Below are positions 32,921-43,120 of a stretch of DNA of 64,000 nt, one piece after another. The stretch comes from Haemaphysalis longicornis. Taxonomy: Eukaryota > Arthropoda > Arachnida > Ixodida > Ixodidae. The DNA is taken from the NCBI GenBank assembly GCA_013339765.2, contig CM023454.1, positions 141,424,593-141,488,592 on the forward strand. The letters are read 5' to 3'. The notes under the pieces were generated by a model, which was not told the DNA's origin, did no database searches, and saw nothing but the letters and a program-made list of their open reading frames with translations. Each line of letters begins with the position of its first letter. Within the stretch, counting starts at the first letter, position 1. The position numbers were made by a program, and so were the translations under genes.

Positions 32921-33700
32921 CCGCCACTTGTCCTGCCAACGACCGCGGGACATCAACGAGTACTCGTCGCGTGCCAGCCGAAACCCAACGTGCTTCCACT
33001 GTTCGCCATGGCGGCGAACAGTGGAACAGTCGCAGCCACGGCGGCTTTACCCGAGGGATATTGCCTGGCCACGCAGGAGAACTACAGCAAGCAACCTATT
33101 GAAGTAAAGCTTCCCTACGGCGAAAAAACAGAAGCCGTCCAACCACGGAACGATGCAACAAAGATTGGGATGCGCGACACGCCCCAGGCCGAAGTCCCGA
33201 TGGAACTGGGAAGAAACTTCCCAACACCATCAAAGGCACACAGAACTAGGTACACCCCCCCCCCCTGATGAAGCCCGAGATTATCCAGACGACGACCTGA
33301 ACAGCACTTAAAACCGACCCTCAACAAGTGCAATCCAGGATACAGCTCACGAATGGACCCGAAACTCGAAGATGACAAAGGTCACCATACGGCTATCCAA
33401 TGACAGCCTTTACGTGTTCCCTCTCATGGACACAGAGCCAACTACGTATGATGAGTAAATCACTCGGGGCGAAGGAAAACAAAGTTGCCGCCCAACGGGA
33501 TGGTCCGCTCATCTGCTGCAGGAGGCCATCTCGTCGCGCCAAGTGGAACGTGTATGTCGCGGTCACCATAAAAGGGACAGCGTACCGTGCTGCTTTCGTA
33601 CGAATTCTCAGTTCACCCGCGATTCTCAGAATACACTCTCTCGCGGATAGGGGGGCTATTTTTGATCTGAAGGAGACGTCGTTCAGTTTGTAAGTCGAGC
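32921..33700 (+). pseudogene. Gypsy C gag tail followed by unassigned frames (possible protease relic)
   Basis: 32935-32985 reads CQRPRDINEYSSRA, like the 'RP.DI.eYl' tail of gypsy gag proteins, so element C seems to resume here. A 29-bp palindrome (32996-33024) contains the next ATG. An open frame from 33009 (MAANSGTVAATAALPEGYCL...) to 33268 has no family I can name and may be an ORF1-like piece of another element. 33530-33640 (KWNVYVAVTIKGTAYRAAFV) could be the strand before the protease active site (VtIdG...AlvDTG), but no DTG remains. Confidence 0.35.
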
Positions 33701-34189
33701 GCATCGTGACGCGGAACCCAAACCATCAAAACCGTGCTTTTCTAAAGATCACTGATGAACACGACACCTTGAAATTATATTATTAACGCCTACTTGCAAC
33801 GTGCGGACACTGATATAAATGCGATTGTGGAAAGCCAGTGGAGATCGCTTGCAGCAACAATAATTTCATGTCCTGGTTAACAATTTCAGAGAGGAATGTT
33901 ATATTTCTACAAAGGTACTGCAATTGCGTACCTCGAATAAAGGCATGAAGCAAGTGGTGTGAGCGCCAACTTTGAGCGCCAGCCTCACAAGGCCTCTGAC
34001 ACTGACCTACCTTTTCATCGACGTGTATCCACCACTACACAAGAAAACAGCAAAAGCTAAGCGCTTTGTTACGCTGCTACAGTGGACGGCTTTTCTTTGA
34101 CCTCGAAGCTGCGGCAGGCGACATAGGCCAGAAAACAAATTATAACAGGCGATAGAGCCCCAAATACGCGACAGTCATTGTACCGGGTG

Positions 34190-34400
34190 TCTACACACAT
34201 GCTCGAAGCTATCCGAACACAGCTTAAAGAGTTGCTCGGAGATAGCATCATGCAATTGTTGATGCGCCCCTGGTTGGTCCCAGTTTGCCTAGTGAAAAAA
34301 AAGACGGGACTCTGAAATTCTGTGCCGACTACCAAAAATAGAATATTGTTGGAGAGCAAGGAAAACGCTTGTTCACAAGTAAAAACAATGTGTCTCTATT
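34190..34400 (+). pseudogene. Gypsy C reverse transcriptase, N-terminal piece
   Basis: YRVSTHMLEAIRTQLKELLG, then RPWLVPVCLVKKK, and after a one-base shift GTLKFCADYQK. This is the 'YRvs..er..i..qv.elL...SPWaaPVvLVkKKDGtlRFCVDYRkLN' block of gypsy RTs with substitutions and a stop just after. It breaks off where antisense element B begins. The next RT block on this strand (PLHKIDDAFDPL) is 3.8 kb downstream at 38230. 33700-34190 upstream carries nothing recognisable. Confidence 0.68.
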
Positions 34401-34445
34401 GGCAGATAATTAAGAAGGCAAATTCGGACAGGCAGCTAGGGTCTT

Positions 34446-36124
34446 TCAGCTCGTGCATACGCTAGTCCACCAGAGCGTCTTCTTCTTCCTCCGGCCGGCC
34501 ATGGGTGCGTCATGAAGCTGGTGCAGCACAGTCCGACGTATGTGTTCCGGAACGACGAGCAGGTTACCAAGGACCATCCGAGCGAAAGTTGCGACGATAT
34601 AAGACTCCATCGTGTATAACAAAGGAGCGGAGGGCAGGGTCGTCGGAACCAAGGTTAACGCCGTCAATGATAGAGCGCAGAGAAGGGTCGCGCCGCTGTT
34701 CTTCGCCAATGTTCAGGAAGTCGGAGACCGCTAGGACACAGGCGTCAGTGTCGTCCGCCGAGCATTCCGGAGGGCTGACCGGGTTTCGAGATAAACAGTC
34801 GGCATCCATATGTAGGCGGCCGGACTTGTGAATCACCGAAAAAGAGTATTCTTGAAGGCGCAACGCCCAGCGGCCAAGCCGACCGGTAGGGTCTGTCAAG
34901 GAGGAGAGCCAGCACAGTGCGTGATGGTCAGTCACGACTGCGAAGTGCCTACCATACACGTAGGGGCGGAATTTGCCGACGGCCCACACTAGAGCAAGGC
35001 ATTCGCGCTCCGTTATAGAGTAATTGCGCTCCGAGGCCGAAAGGAGGCGGCTGGCGTACGCGACCACTCGATCAACAACCGGCTTGCCGTTGGGCCAATA
35101 CAGCTCCAATGCCGTAGCCACTAGCGTCGGTGCGAATTTCAGTGGGAGCAGAGGGGTGGAAGTGAGCCAAAATCGGCGTTGAGGTCAAGAGTCCAATCAG
35201 TGCGGAGAATGCTTGCTTTTGGTCGGAGCCCCCAGATAAACGTTGTGTTCTTCTGAAGGAGATCGGTAAGAGGGCGGGCGATGGTAGCAAATTTTTGATG
35301 AAGCGGCGGAAGTAGGAGCATAAACCAATAAAGCTACGGACGTCTTTAGGTGAGCGGGGGCTCAGGGAAATCGCGAACGGCACTTATTTTACCAGGGTCT
35401 GGTCGAACTCCCGCCGAATCAACCACGTGGCCGAGGATAGTGAGCTGATGGCATCCGAAGCGACATTTCTTGGCGTTGAGCTGGAGACCGGCCTGACGAA
35501 AAAACTGATAGGATTTTAGAGAGGCGGGAAATGTGGCTGTCAAAGGTGGGCGAGAAAACAATGACGTCGTCCAAATAGCAAAGGCAAATGGACCATTTGA
35601 ACCCGTGCAAAAGTGAGTCCATCATTCTTTCAAAAGTAGCCGGCGCATTACAGAGGCCAAAAGGCATCACTTTAAACTGATAAAGGCCGTCGGGTGTCAC
35701 AAAAGCGGTCTTCTCGCGATCTTTTTCGTCCACTGAAATTTGCCAATAGCCTGATCGTAGGTCTATTGATGAAAATATTTGGCTCCATGGAGACAATCAA
35801 GGGCATCGTCAATGCGCGGTAGAGGGTAAACGTCTTTTCTTGTTATCTTGTTTAGTTGTCGGTAATCAACGCAAAACCTCCAGGTGCCATCCTTCTTTTT
35901 ACTAGTACTACGGGAGATGCCCACGGGCTGTACGAAGGCTCTATGATGTCTTTGTCGAGCATCTTGTCGACTTCCTGCTGTATCACGAGCCGTTCAGCCT
36001 GCGACACACGGTACGGCCGCCTGCGGATTGGGTTTGCATCACCAGTTTTTATCCGGTGCTGGACAGCAGAAGCCTGGCCCAACGGGCGGTCATCCAAGTC
36101 AAATATGTCTTTATAGGACTCCAA
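34446..36124 (-). pseudogene. Gypsy B reverse transcriptase and RNase H
   Basis: Minus strand: MESYKDIFDLDDRPLGQASA, VQHRIKTGDANPIRRRPYRV, PSYSPWASPVVLVKR (36124-35880), then a frameshift in KKDG. The RT palm at 35796-35419 reads FSSIDLRSGYWQISVDEKDR, TPDGLYQFKVMPFGLCNAPA and LCYLDDVIVF (YLDD). Further frames carry LNAKKCRFG...LTILGHVVDSAGVRPD and RSFIGLCSYFRRFIK. RNase H (35121-34600) has VVAYASRLLSASERNYSITE and FAVVTDHHALCWL with the Asp present, and the DASGYGIGAVLAQ block is in the overlapping frame (35110). Integrase begins with VLHQLHDAPMAG and is cut off. Confidence 0.88.
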
Positions 36125-36172
36125 AAGGCGGTAGAGCCCTTCAGCTTCGGCTGCTGGAAGTCCGGAGGGCGA

Positions 36173-36920
36173 TCATGTCCTTGAGCGCGTCTTCCTGCCT
36201 AGGCTCCGCAGGGGTCTCGTTGAAAGGGCTCGATGGTGCGTCCGCCGATAGAGGGGAACTTGATCACCGTCCAAAGGGCAAAGGGTTGCAAGCGAAATAC
36301 CCTGGGGCAGCACTTGCGTTGACAGGCCAAAGTTCACAAAAGGGAGGCTGATCACATTATCAGTAATTGTCACTACGGTGTGGGGAAGAGCGACGTCGCG
36401 CTCGAGTAGCACTGAGCGTATCGGCGAAACGACGTAGTGACCATTAGGCACGGGCGGTCGCGATGACAAGGGCACCAATGTCACAGTTTTTGCCGGCAGA
36501 CGAACGCTTCTTTCGCAATAAAAGCGTGGCCCTGGTTCGTCGCCTGCTGTTGACAAAAGAGGCAGCTCTAAACGGAGGACACCGGAGGAGCAGTCTATAA
36601 GGGCAGCATGTTCTGACAAAAAGTCGAGACCAAGTATAACGTCGTGAGGGCACTTCTCAAGGACAGTGAACTGGACGGGGATTTGGTGGCCGGAAATTTC
36701 TACGCGAGCAGTGCACAGCCCAGAGACGACCAGCATGCGTCCGTCGGCAACACGTATGACACTGGTTGGGGCAGGGGGTGAGGACTTTTCGGAGTTGGCG
36801 GCGGAGATTAGGAGTTCATTACAGAAATTTGGGCTCCAGTGTCAATAAGGGCACGTACAGGGACGCCGTCTACATAAACGTCGAGTAAATTCTTCCCGGC
36901 AGGTAACGGCTGTAGAGGAT
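36173..36920 (-). pseudogene. Gypsy B aspartic protease and protease-RT linker
   Basis: On the minus strand an LIDTGAQISVMNS active-site block (about 36850-36815) starts the retropepsin fold. The 187-codon frame 36736-36173 continues with VEISGHQIPVQFTVLEKCPH and DVILGLDFLSEHAALIDCSS, the flap-following segment typical of gypsy proteases. The remaining about 130 residues form the variable linker to RT. The catalytic Asp and much of the fold look intact, but the active-site part and the 187-codon ORF are in separate frames. Confidence 0.82.
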
Positions 36921-36968
36921 TTTGAGGCCTGGTCGTCAATGCAGCGTCACCTCCAGGCGCTGCATCTC

Positions 36969-38237
36969 CTAGTTTTCCGGCGAAGTTGGCGTAAGGGGGT
37001 CGGAGAGGACGAGCGGCGAAACGGCGGGGAGCGCGATTGGCGACGCTGCGGGACGGTGAGCGTCGATGCGAGAGGGCGAAGTTCGGGCGGCATCGTGTGG
37101 CTGGCGTCGAGGCGAGAACGAACGGGGGGCATCGTTGGCGTACTGGAAATCCGGGTACGGGCGGCGGGTAGGCCGAAGAGGACGGCTTTGGCAGTATCTA
37201 GCAACATGGCCAGCCCTATGGTAGTTGAAGCAGATCGGCCTGTCGTCCCGCGTCCTCCATTCGGCTGGATTCCTGTAATTGGACGTGCGATAAGTATTTC
37301 GGCTTGCCGTTCGGAAGGGGTCTCGTGGCGGCCGGGATGGTCCACAGCGCAGACGGAGCGTATGCCAGGTTTTCGATCTCCTGACGTACGACGGCTTGTA
37401 TAAGCGGATGGACGGGTGGCTGCTCTGAGATGCGTGCTGAAATAGGGAGGCTGGTGCCATTGCCTCGAGCTCGCGTCGTATGACGCGCGTCAGACCCTCA
37501 GGAGCATCTCGGCCAACGTCAGACGGGGACTGTCGGCGAGAGGGTACGGGGTCCTCGCACGAAGATGTCGGAGCGGTGTTCGGCAGTCGGGTGAACGGCG
37601 CTGTGATGCGGCGGCTTTTGGCCTGCTCAAACTTCTCACATTCTTTGATAATAGCGCTGACGGTGGTGCAGTCTTTGCAGAGCAGCAAGTGAAAAGTGTC
37701 ATCCCCGATTCCTTTGAGCACATGGCCTACTTTGTCGGCCTCTGTCATGTGGGCATCAGCCTTCATGCAGAGGGACAGCACGTCCTGGATATAAGACACG
37801 TAGGACTCGGTGGTTGTTTGTGCACGCGTCGCCAGTTCCTTTTTCGCCGCGAGCTGACGTCCTTCTGGTTGCCCAATAGTTCCTTCAATCGGGACTTGCA
37901 ATCGTCCCAGCTCGTCAGGTCGTGCTCGGTCGTTTCAATACCAGACTTGCGGTGGTCCCCCTCAAGTAATATCCTATTTGGCCAGCAGAGTGTCGGATCC
38001 CACCTGTTATGGCCACTGACGCGGCTCGTACATCTTGAGCCAATCCTCAACATCGTACGCCATCGGTGAGGAACCCGGGCTCGCGAGGGTGGGAGATAAT
38101 GACGAATGGTGGCGCGGATCCAGAGGCTCCAGAAGCCAACATCGTTCCTGCTGGGATGCGGCGGCCGCTCCGAAGCTCCGTTTGGGTAGCACCTCCACCA
38201 CAATATCATCACGAAAAACAACATAAACCCCCTTCAT
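36969..38237 (-). pseudogene. Gypsy B gag (capsid and zinc knuckle)
   Basis: The N-terminal frame (38237-38007) has MAYDVEDWLKMYEPRQW, the 'vEdWL..ye' capsid start. After one or two frameshifts, a 310-codon frame (37901-36969) contains LATRAQTTTESYVSYIQDVL, CMKADAHMTEADKVGHVLKG, and CTTVSAIIKECEKFEQAKSR, as in retrotransposon gag capsids. Near the C-terminus a knuckle reads CFNYHRAGHVARYC, in which the second Cys of the usual CCHC is Tyr. The tail is Arg/Pro/Ser-rich. A capsid role is expected of the family, though this copy cannot make one continuous product. Confidence 0.85.
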
Positions 38238-38775
38238 AAAATCGATGACGCCTTTGACCCTCTCTGATATGCAAAGTACTTCTCGTCTACTGGCCCTAAG
38301 TCAGGTACTTGCAAATATGTGTAGATGACAAGGAAGGCGAGACGACCGCCATTAAAATTCTGGACTGAGCGTACGAGTTCAAGCTGATGGCCTTTAGACT
38401 CTGCGCGCCACCAGCGAGGTTACTAAGAGTAATGAACCCTGTGATAAGCGGTATAAAGTGGATCACCTGCTTCGTATACCTGGATGATGTTGCCGTATTA
38501 CCCGGGTGCTTCAACGAGCACTTCAAAGGTAGGATTCGGTACTTGCGACAATCCGAACATTGGGAATAATGCCGAAACCTCAGTCGTCTTGCTCTGCGTA
38601 AGAGAAACTACAGAAGTTTTGGATTTCGTCGTCACCCCCATTATTGTCCTTCATTACCAAGCTAAAACATCCGCCATAGCAAACTTTCCGGGGCAGGGGA
38701 GAAGGGCCGCTCGGAAATCACTCGAAGTGTTCGAGTACTATCGGCGCTACGCATTGCAAATCCACTCGCTCGCTT
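38226..38775 (+). pseudogene. Gypsy C reverse transcriptase, C-terminal piece
   Basis: The plus strand resumes the element C RT after insertion B: PLHKIDDAFDPL, YAKYFSSTGPKSGTC (for YFSSiDLrSGYW), FKLMAFRLCAPPARLLRVM (for MPFGLCNAPATFqRvM), CFVYLDDVAVLPGCFNEHF (catalytic YLDD retained), then changing frames to RRAARKSLEVFEYYRRYAL (for R.FLGl..YYRRFI). Frameshifts and stops lie between blocks. It joins logically to 34190-34345 when 34400-38225 is removed. Confidence 0.78.
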
Positions 38776-39950
38776 GATAATAAAAAATAACACTTTCTGT
38801 TCAGAAGTCACCCAAAAGAACCAATCTGCGGGCTGCAACAACGCCTGCAAAGCCTACCTGTGCTCGCGCATTTGGGCAAAAGGAAGTACACAGATATGCA
38901 CAGATATCCCATCTACATATAAACCAGTGTGCCGACATCTTGAAAAAGCAAGGCGGTTGCCAAAAATATACGTCAATGCCAGCCGTGGTGTTTTGCGGTG
39001 CTATTGCAAATTTGCTACTGTTAAAGAAGGTCTTCGACCAAACTATAATAAGAATGAATACCTTGCCGTCATAGCCTCAGGCGTGCTCGACGAAATCCTG
39101 GAAGCCTCTTACGACGAACCATTATCAGGGCACCTTGGCAGACCACTACGCTCCGAAAACTAATGACGAAATAATGGTGGGCCCGCTTTACAACCGTCGT
39201 CCTCAACTGCATCTGGAGCGGCCTTGGCTGGCAGCGGCAGAAAATGCCGCTGACAGTACCCGCAGGACACCTGCAGCCGACCGCTGTCTCATCAACGCTC
39301 TCTGAGCCGGTTGGAATGCACGCTACGCAGAAACCGCCAATTTTCCCTGACCGCAGAAGCGACGAAGTTCTTCATCAACAAAGTTGTGTTGCAGCTGCAG
39401 CATCTCAAGTCCTAATCACGGAGAACGGAACGGCAGTTGCAGCTTTTCTCATGCAAGGAATGTTGAGTTGCAGCAATAGGTATCACCGAACAACAGTCAC
39501 GTACCATCCCTATACGAACTGACTAACACAACGACTGCAGAAAATGGACGGGGTTAGGCTGTCTATGTACGCAAAACTTAAACAAAAGGCAGCGGAGAAT
39601 GTCCTCCCGTATGTCACGTTTGCGTGGAACGGGACTATCCAGAAAAATACGCCGATGACACCATTCAAGCATGTCTCCGGAAGACGGCCCACTACGATAC
39701 TTAAAACCATTCTGCCACCCCTAGAAAATCACGGCCTCAATGCTGATATCCAATGGTATCTTCAGCATGCCGAAAAGCCCGCCAGCTTGCTCGAGTTCTT
39801 GCAACGAAGCCGCAGCTCGTGGAGGCCAGAGTTACAACCGCCCGAGTATCACTCAGGGGATCTGGTGTGCTTTTGTACTCATCCGCCGACACGGAATACA
39901 TACGAAGCCCCTAAAAACTAAGTATGCGCTAGTTGGTTCATACGCATGAC
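38776..39950 (+). pseudogene. Gypsy C RNase H remnant and integrase
   Basis: 38774-38900 has NNTFCSEVTQKNQSAGCNNA like the start of the RT-RNase H connection. The integrase zinc-finger half is EILEASYDEPLSGHLGR (39095-39145; first His is Tyr). The core shows QVLITENGTAVAAFLMQGML (DNGT has become ENGT) and HRTTVTYHPYTN followed by a stop where NGLTER would run (39400-39530). A 125-codon frame, 39544-39921, gives LSMYAKLKQ...LPYVTFAWNGTIQ and MTPFKHVSGRRP, the integrase C-terminal region. Two catalytic acids are lost. Confidence 0.75.
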
Positions 39951-40070
39951 AAAAAGTGGAAAAACAGCTCGGGCGACAACAGACGGAACACAAACGGACG
40001 TTAATTCAATTGTATTGCGCGTAGGAAATATAGGAAAATGCAGAAAGAACGCAAGAAGGAAACGTTAACG

Positions 40071-40935
40071 TTAGTATTGCAAATACGTTATCTGGTTTGG
40101 CAACAAGTCGTCGACTGACGGTTTGCGAACGCGTGCGCCAGATCGCTCTTGCATTGAAAAAGCTTCAAATATCGCGGGGGTTCTCTGGTCACCATACCAT
40201 TTTACAGTATAATTTTGTTCAAACAAGGACTCGCACGAGGGCACGCACGAGGGCTGGTCACGCATGAAGCTACATGTGTTTCAAGGTTGCTACCCGTGGC
40301 AACTTTGACGGCTTCAACGTGCTCTCGTGGCGGATTATTCAGGCATGTTACTGTTTGTCCAATATACGAGCTACCGCATAACAGGGGTATCGCGTACACT
40401 GTTCCTGCGAGTTCACCCTAGTTCAAAGGGTGTACAAGTTTTGGGGTGGTCGAAAACACAACACGCACAAGTTAGCGATCAATAGTGATTTCCAGTTTTT
40501 GCGAGATGTCGTGAGTGTAGGGGATAACCGTCATCGTCCTGTATTCCATGCACGCCTTGGGACGTGTTCCTGCTCGTTCTTTTGTCGTCAACCTGTTAGA
40601 CAGGCTACGGATGAGGTCCTCGGGGTATGCAGAGATTAGAAGACGATGTGTTTGGTCCGGGAGTAAGCCATCTATGTGGTGATGGCATGACATGAAGCGG
40701 GCGTTCTTTGAAGCGCTGTAGCCAATTCGCGTTTACGAGGTTGGAGTTGGCCGAGTAGTGCGGACGCAGTTCCTTCTCGTCTCTTGGCGTGTATCCCTAG
40801 CGCCCATGTTCGTCGCTGATACAAAACATGAGATCGAGAAACCTCAGTAAACCATGAACCGGCAGCTCGCTGGTGAGGATAAATTCTCAAACAGATTCTA
40901 TGACAACTGAGAAGGTGGTGACGCCTACAAGGCAC
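40071..40935 (-). mobile_element. Penelope-like element, C-terminal part with GIY-YIG endonuclease
   Basis: Minus strand from 40935: FLDLMFCISDEH...WGYTPRDEKELRPHYSA, then SAYPEDLIRSLSNRL and VIPYTHDISQKLEITIDR (the region between RT and nuclease). 40399-40202 is the nuclease: YAIPLLCGSSYIGQTVTCLN, REHVEAVKV, NLETHVASC. The GIY-YIG core is written CGSSYIGQT, as in Penelope elements, and the usual R of N.RL.EH is changed (NNPPREH). It ends VKWYGDQRTPAIFEAFSMQE, typical of these proteins. The RT catalytic domain is absent. Frames change at least twice. Confidence 0.86.
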
Positions 40936-40975
40936 TCTGCGCCAGTAAAATCTGACACGTCTTGCGGTCTACACA

Positions 40976-41375
40976 CAAGAGAGAGAGAGAGAGAAACTTT
41001 ACTGAAACGCCTGCAGAGCGGTTAGGCTCCGCCTTCTTGGGGTCCGTCACCATGACGTGGCCTGGACGTCGTCGTAACTGCGTCCTGAGGGCCGCTTCCG
41101 GGTTGCGCCCATGGGCCCAGGGAGGCTTCCGCACCCCTTCCCCGCGGCTTCTCCCGGTCGGTGCCTCTCGAGGGCCGCCGCGACCTGCTGGACGGCCTGG
41201 AGTTGTAGTTCGTAGTAATAGGTTCTTGTTGCAGCCCACACCTTCGGTGGGATCGTTATCTTCTCGCTTGCCTCACGCGGGTTCACCGCACAGTTCCACA
41301 GAATGTGAGCTGCAGTAGCTCGCGCTTTCGTGCACAACCTAAATACGTCACTGTCATACACACTGGAGCAAATGC
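40976..41375 (-). mobile_element. I-like non-LTR retrotransposon 3' end, antisense
   Basis: On the minus strand the C-terminal 105-codon frame (41361-41047) contains CTKARATAAHILWNCAVNPR (the zinc-binding C...H..WnC block), then YYYELQLQAVQQVAAALERH. A short 3' UTR leads to CAGTAAAGTTTCTCTCTCTC at 40997-40978, the (CT)n-ended terminus seen in tick I-like elements and in the copy at 32900. 5'-truncated near 41375. The gap to the Penelope fragment is only 40 bp. Confidence 0.8.
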
Positions 41376-41399
41376 ACTTGGCAAGCAGTGGGGTGATCA

Positions 41400-41752
41400 G
41401 GGATCAAGTGTGCAGCTGCCGGTAATGCACTGCCTTCCCGTGTGTGAGTCCCGGGTGCGGGGGTGGCATAGTTCTCCTGTTCAGTCGATACCACTTCACG
41501 ATATCGTGGTAGTTGGTGTGACAAGTGTATGGCGCCCCCCAACCCTGATATTTCTTGGCCGCTAGGGTCAGTGGCCCCACCAGGCTCGGTGGGCAACATT
41601 GTGTGTGGTAGGAGAATAAACACCGCCGAGCACAGCAGCTCGCAGTCAGTCACCGTCACCACCAGCACGCTGCATGTCGTCACTCGGATGAAGGATACCC
41701 CTACCCTTCGGTGTGCACGAACGCGGTGCTAAATCGTGACACTGGCGACGAG
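41400..41752 (+). promoter_or_regulatory. Putative 5' LTR end and primer-binding site of gypsy element D
   Basis: CGTGACA at 41735-41741 is followed by C and TGGCGACGAG (41743-41752), a primer-binding motif common in Mag/K02A2.6-type gypsy elements. GAGAATAAACACC at about 41611 could be the LTR polyadenylation signal. The LTR start is not resolved (somewhere after 41375), and no second copy is visible beyond 45760, so the LTR is inferred rather than shown. Confidence 0.5.
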
Positions 41753-41839
41753 AGAAGAAGCTCGCGGAGCGGCCGAGGCCACCGAGAGTGCCGCCACCGA
41801 GAACGCTGAGACACCGACTCTCAAGCCAGTCGCCATGCG

Positions 41840-42700
41840 CCATGCCGCTGTACGGGAGGCTCGAGCCGTTCGAGGGTGAAGGGTTTGCCTGGCTGGTCTA
41901 TGAGGAACAAGCGTGCGTGTTTTTCCTGGCGAACGACACACCCGAGGCAAAACAGCGGGACATTTTCCGGGCCAGCTGCGGGACCTGCGTCTTCGCTCTC
42001 CGGCTCGACCTGCTCAAGGTAGCCACGCCGCATGACAAATCGCTGGGTGAGCTGCTCGCGATGCTACGCTCGCACTACAGCCCGGTTTCGTGCACGTTAA
42101 TGAAGCGCTTCCGCTCAACAGCCGGAGTCGGCGAGACGGAGAGACGCTCGGGAAGTTCGTCGCAGCCCTGCGAGGGTTGGCGAGCGCCTGCGCTTTCGGC
42201 GAGCAGCTCGACCCGCTGTTCCGAGACCGTTTCGTCTGCGGCATCAATGACCCCGCCATGCAGACACGACTCCTGGAGCTTCTCGACCCCTCGCTGGACG
42301 ACGCCATGAAGGCAGCGCTGGCGATGGATGCTGCGGCCAAGGACGCGGGCGAGATAGCACGTGCGGCCAGATCACCGTCGAGGGAGGCGGCGGCGAACAG
42401 TATGGCGACACCACGTGGCAGGTGCATTCGGTGTGGTGGTGACCACCCCTCTCACAGTGACTGTTCACGCAAGCGGAGTGCTTTGCGTGTGGGAGGGCTG
42501 AGCACTTTTGCTCTGGCGTGCCGAGGGGGACGACGGCGAACGGACAGAAGCAGCAGCCGGTGTTTAGCACATGTTCCGCGCCAGCCCACGGTCAAGGAAG
42601 TCAGTGCAAGAGAAGGCGGCAGGGGCGTGGGGCAGCAGCTTCGGGTGCAATGGCACTGCGCGCGGGCACAGTGCAGCCGTCGGTGCCACCAAACATGCTG
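41840..42700 (+). pseudogene. Gypsy D gag with zinc-knuckle region
   Basis: Starts MPLYGRLEPFEGEGFAWLVY at about 41840, continuing VFFLANDTPEAKQRDIFRAS, CGTCVFALRLDLLKVATPHD and KSLGELLAMLRSHYSP. At about 42095 coding passes to the next frame: GETLGKFVAALRGLASACAF, RDRFVCGINDPAMQTRLLEL, DDAMKAALAMDAAAKDAGEI. RCIRCGGDHPSHSDC (42420-42465) is the first zinc knuckle. The second, CVWEGEHF-like, is in a shifted frame. This is the capsid/nucleocapsid polyprotein of K02A2.6-like elements. One or two frameshifts make this copy defective. Confidence 0.82.
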
Positions 42701-43120
42701 ACCGTCGAAGTCTGCGAGCGCCCCATCTCCATGGAGCTGGACACAGGGGCCAGCGTGTAGGTCATGGCCGGGAAAGCCTTCAGACACACCTTCCCTGGCG
42801 TGTCCGTCGAGGCTTCGGGCGTCATGCTGCGTAGCTACTCCGGACAGCTCACCAAAGTCGAGGGTCAAGGCCAGGTCAGCGTTCGCCTTGGCGACAGGGA
42901 GGCCACCCTGCCCCTGTACGTGACAAGGGGTCGTTACCGACGCTGCTGGGCCGGAACTGGATCCAGGCTTTGGGTGTGCGGCTGCCGGAGTACCAGGAAA
43001 AGGTGCATGCAGTGGAAGACGGCCAGCCTCCTGACAAAGTTCAAGGCCCTGTTCCAGCCCGGGGTGGGCACATTGACGTACACGGCGGCAAGCATTCATG
43101 GGCCAGAGGGAGCCCGGCCA
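42701..43120 (+). pseudogene. Gypsy D aspartic protease
   Basis: VEVCERPISMELDTGASV (42703-42756) carries the retropepsin active site DTGAS, followed at once by an in-frame TAG. The fold continues with GKAFRHTFPGVSVEASGVML, RSYSGQLTKVEGQGQVSVRL and EATLPLYVT, then a frameshift at GRYR. The expected LLGRNWI is split between frames (LLGRNWIQALGVRLPEYQEK, about 42945-43000). Protease would release the gag and pol products. The stop and shift inactivate it here. Confidence 0.8.

Larger units (their letters stand above)
34440..38225 (-). mobile_element. Ty3/gypsy retrotransposon B, antisense, inside element C
   Basis: On the minus strand: leader (GGTGGAGGTGCTACCC, about 38203), gag (38237-36969), protease with DTGA (36920-36173), RT and RNase H (36124-34564), and the first residues of the integrase zinc-finger region (VLHQLHDAPMAG, about 34520). 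It then stops near 34440. No LTR is recognisable at either end, and the integrase core and 3' LTR are missing. It is much better preserved than element C, so it arrived later. Frameshifts lie in gag, in RT after LVKR, and at about 35400. Confidence 0.85.
29332..39950 (+). mobile_element. Ty3/gypsy retrotransposon C, ancient, split by at least three nested insertions
   Basis: Sense fragments occur in correct gag-to-integrase order: gag N-terminus (29332-29714), gag C-terminus with zinc knuckle (30736-31292), gag tail (about 32921-32990), RT N-terminus (34190-34400), RT C-terminus (38226-38775) and integrase (39060-39950). The gaps are filled by an antisense I-like element, a sense I-like element and antisense gypsy B. 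Every fragment has frameshifts or stops, and neither LTR is confirmed. About 4.4 kb of original gypsy sequence is spread over 10.6 kb. Confidence 0.75.

Noticed and set aside
36939..37403. 154-codon plus-strand ORF rich in Arg and Gly
   Set aside because: It lies opposite the gypsy B gag tail, whose Arg/Pro/Ser-rich antisense coding explains its composition.
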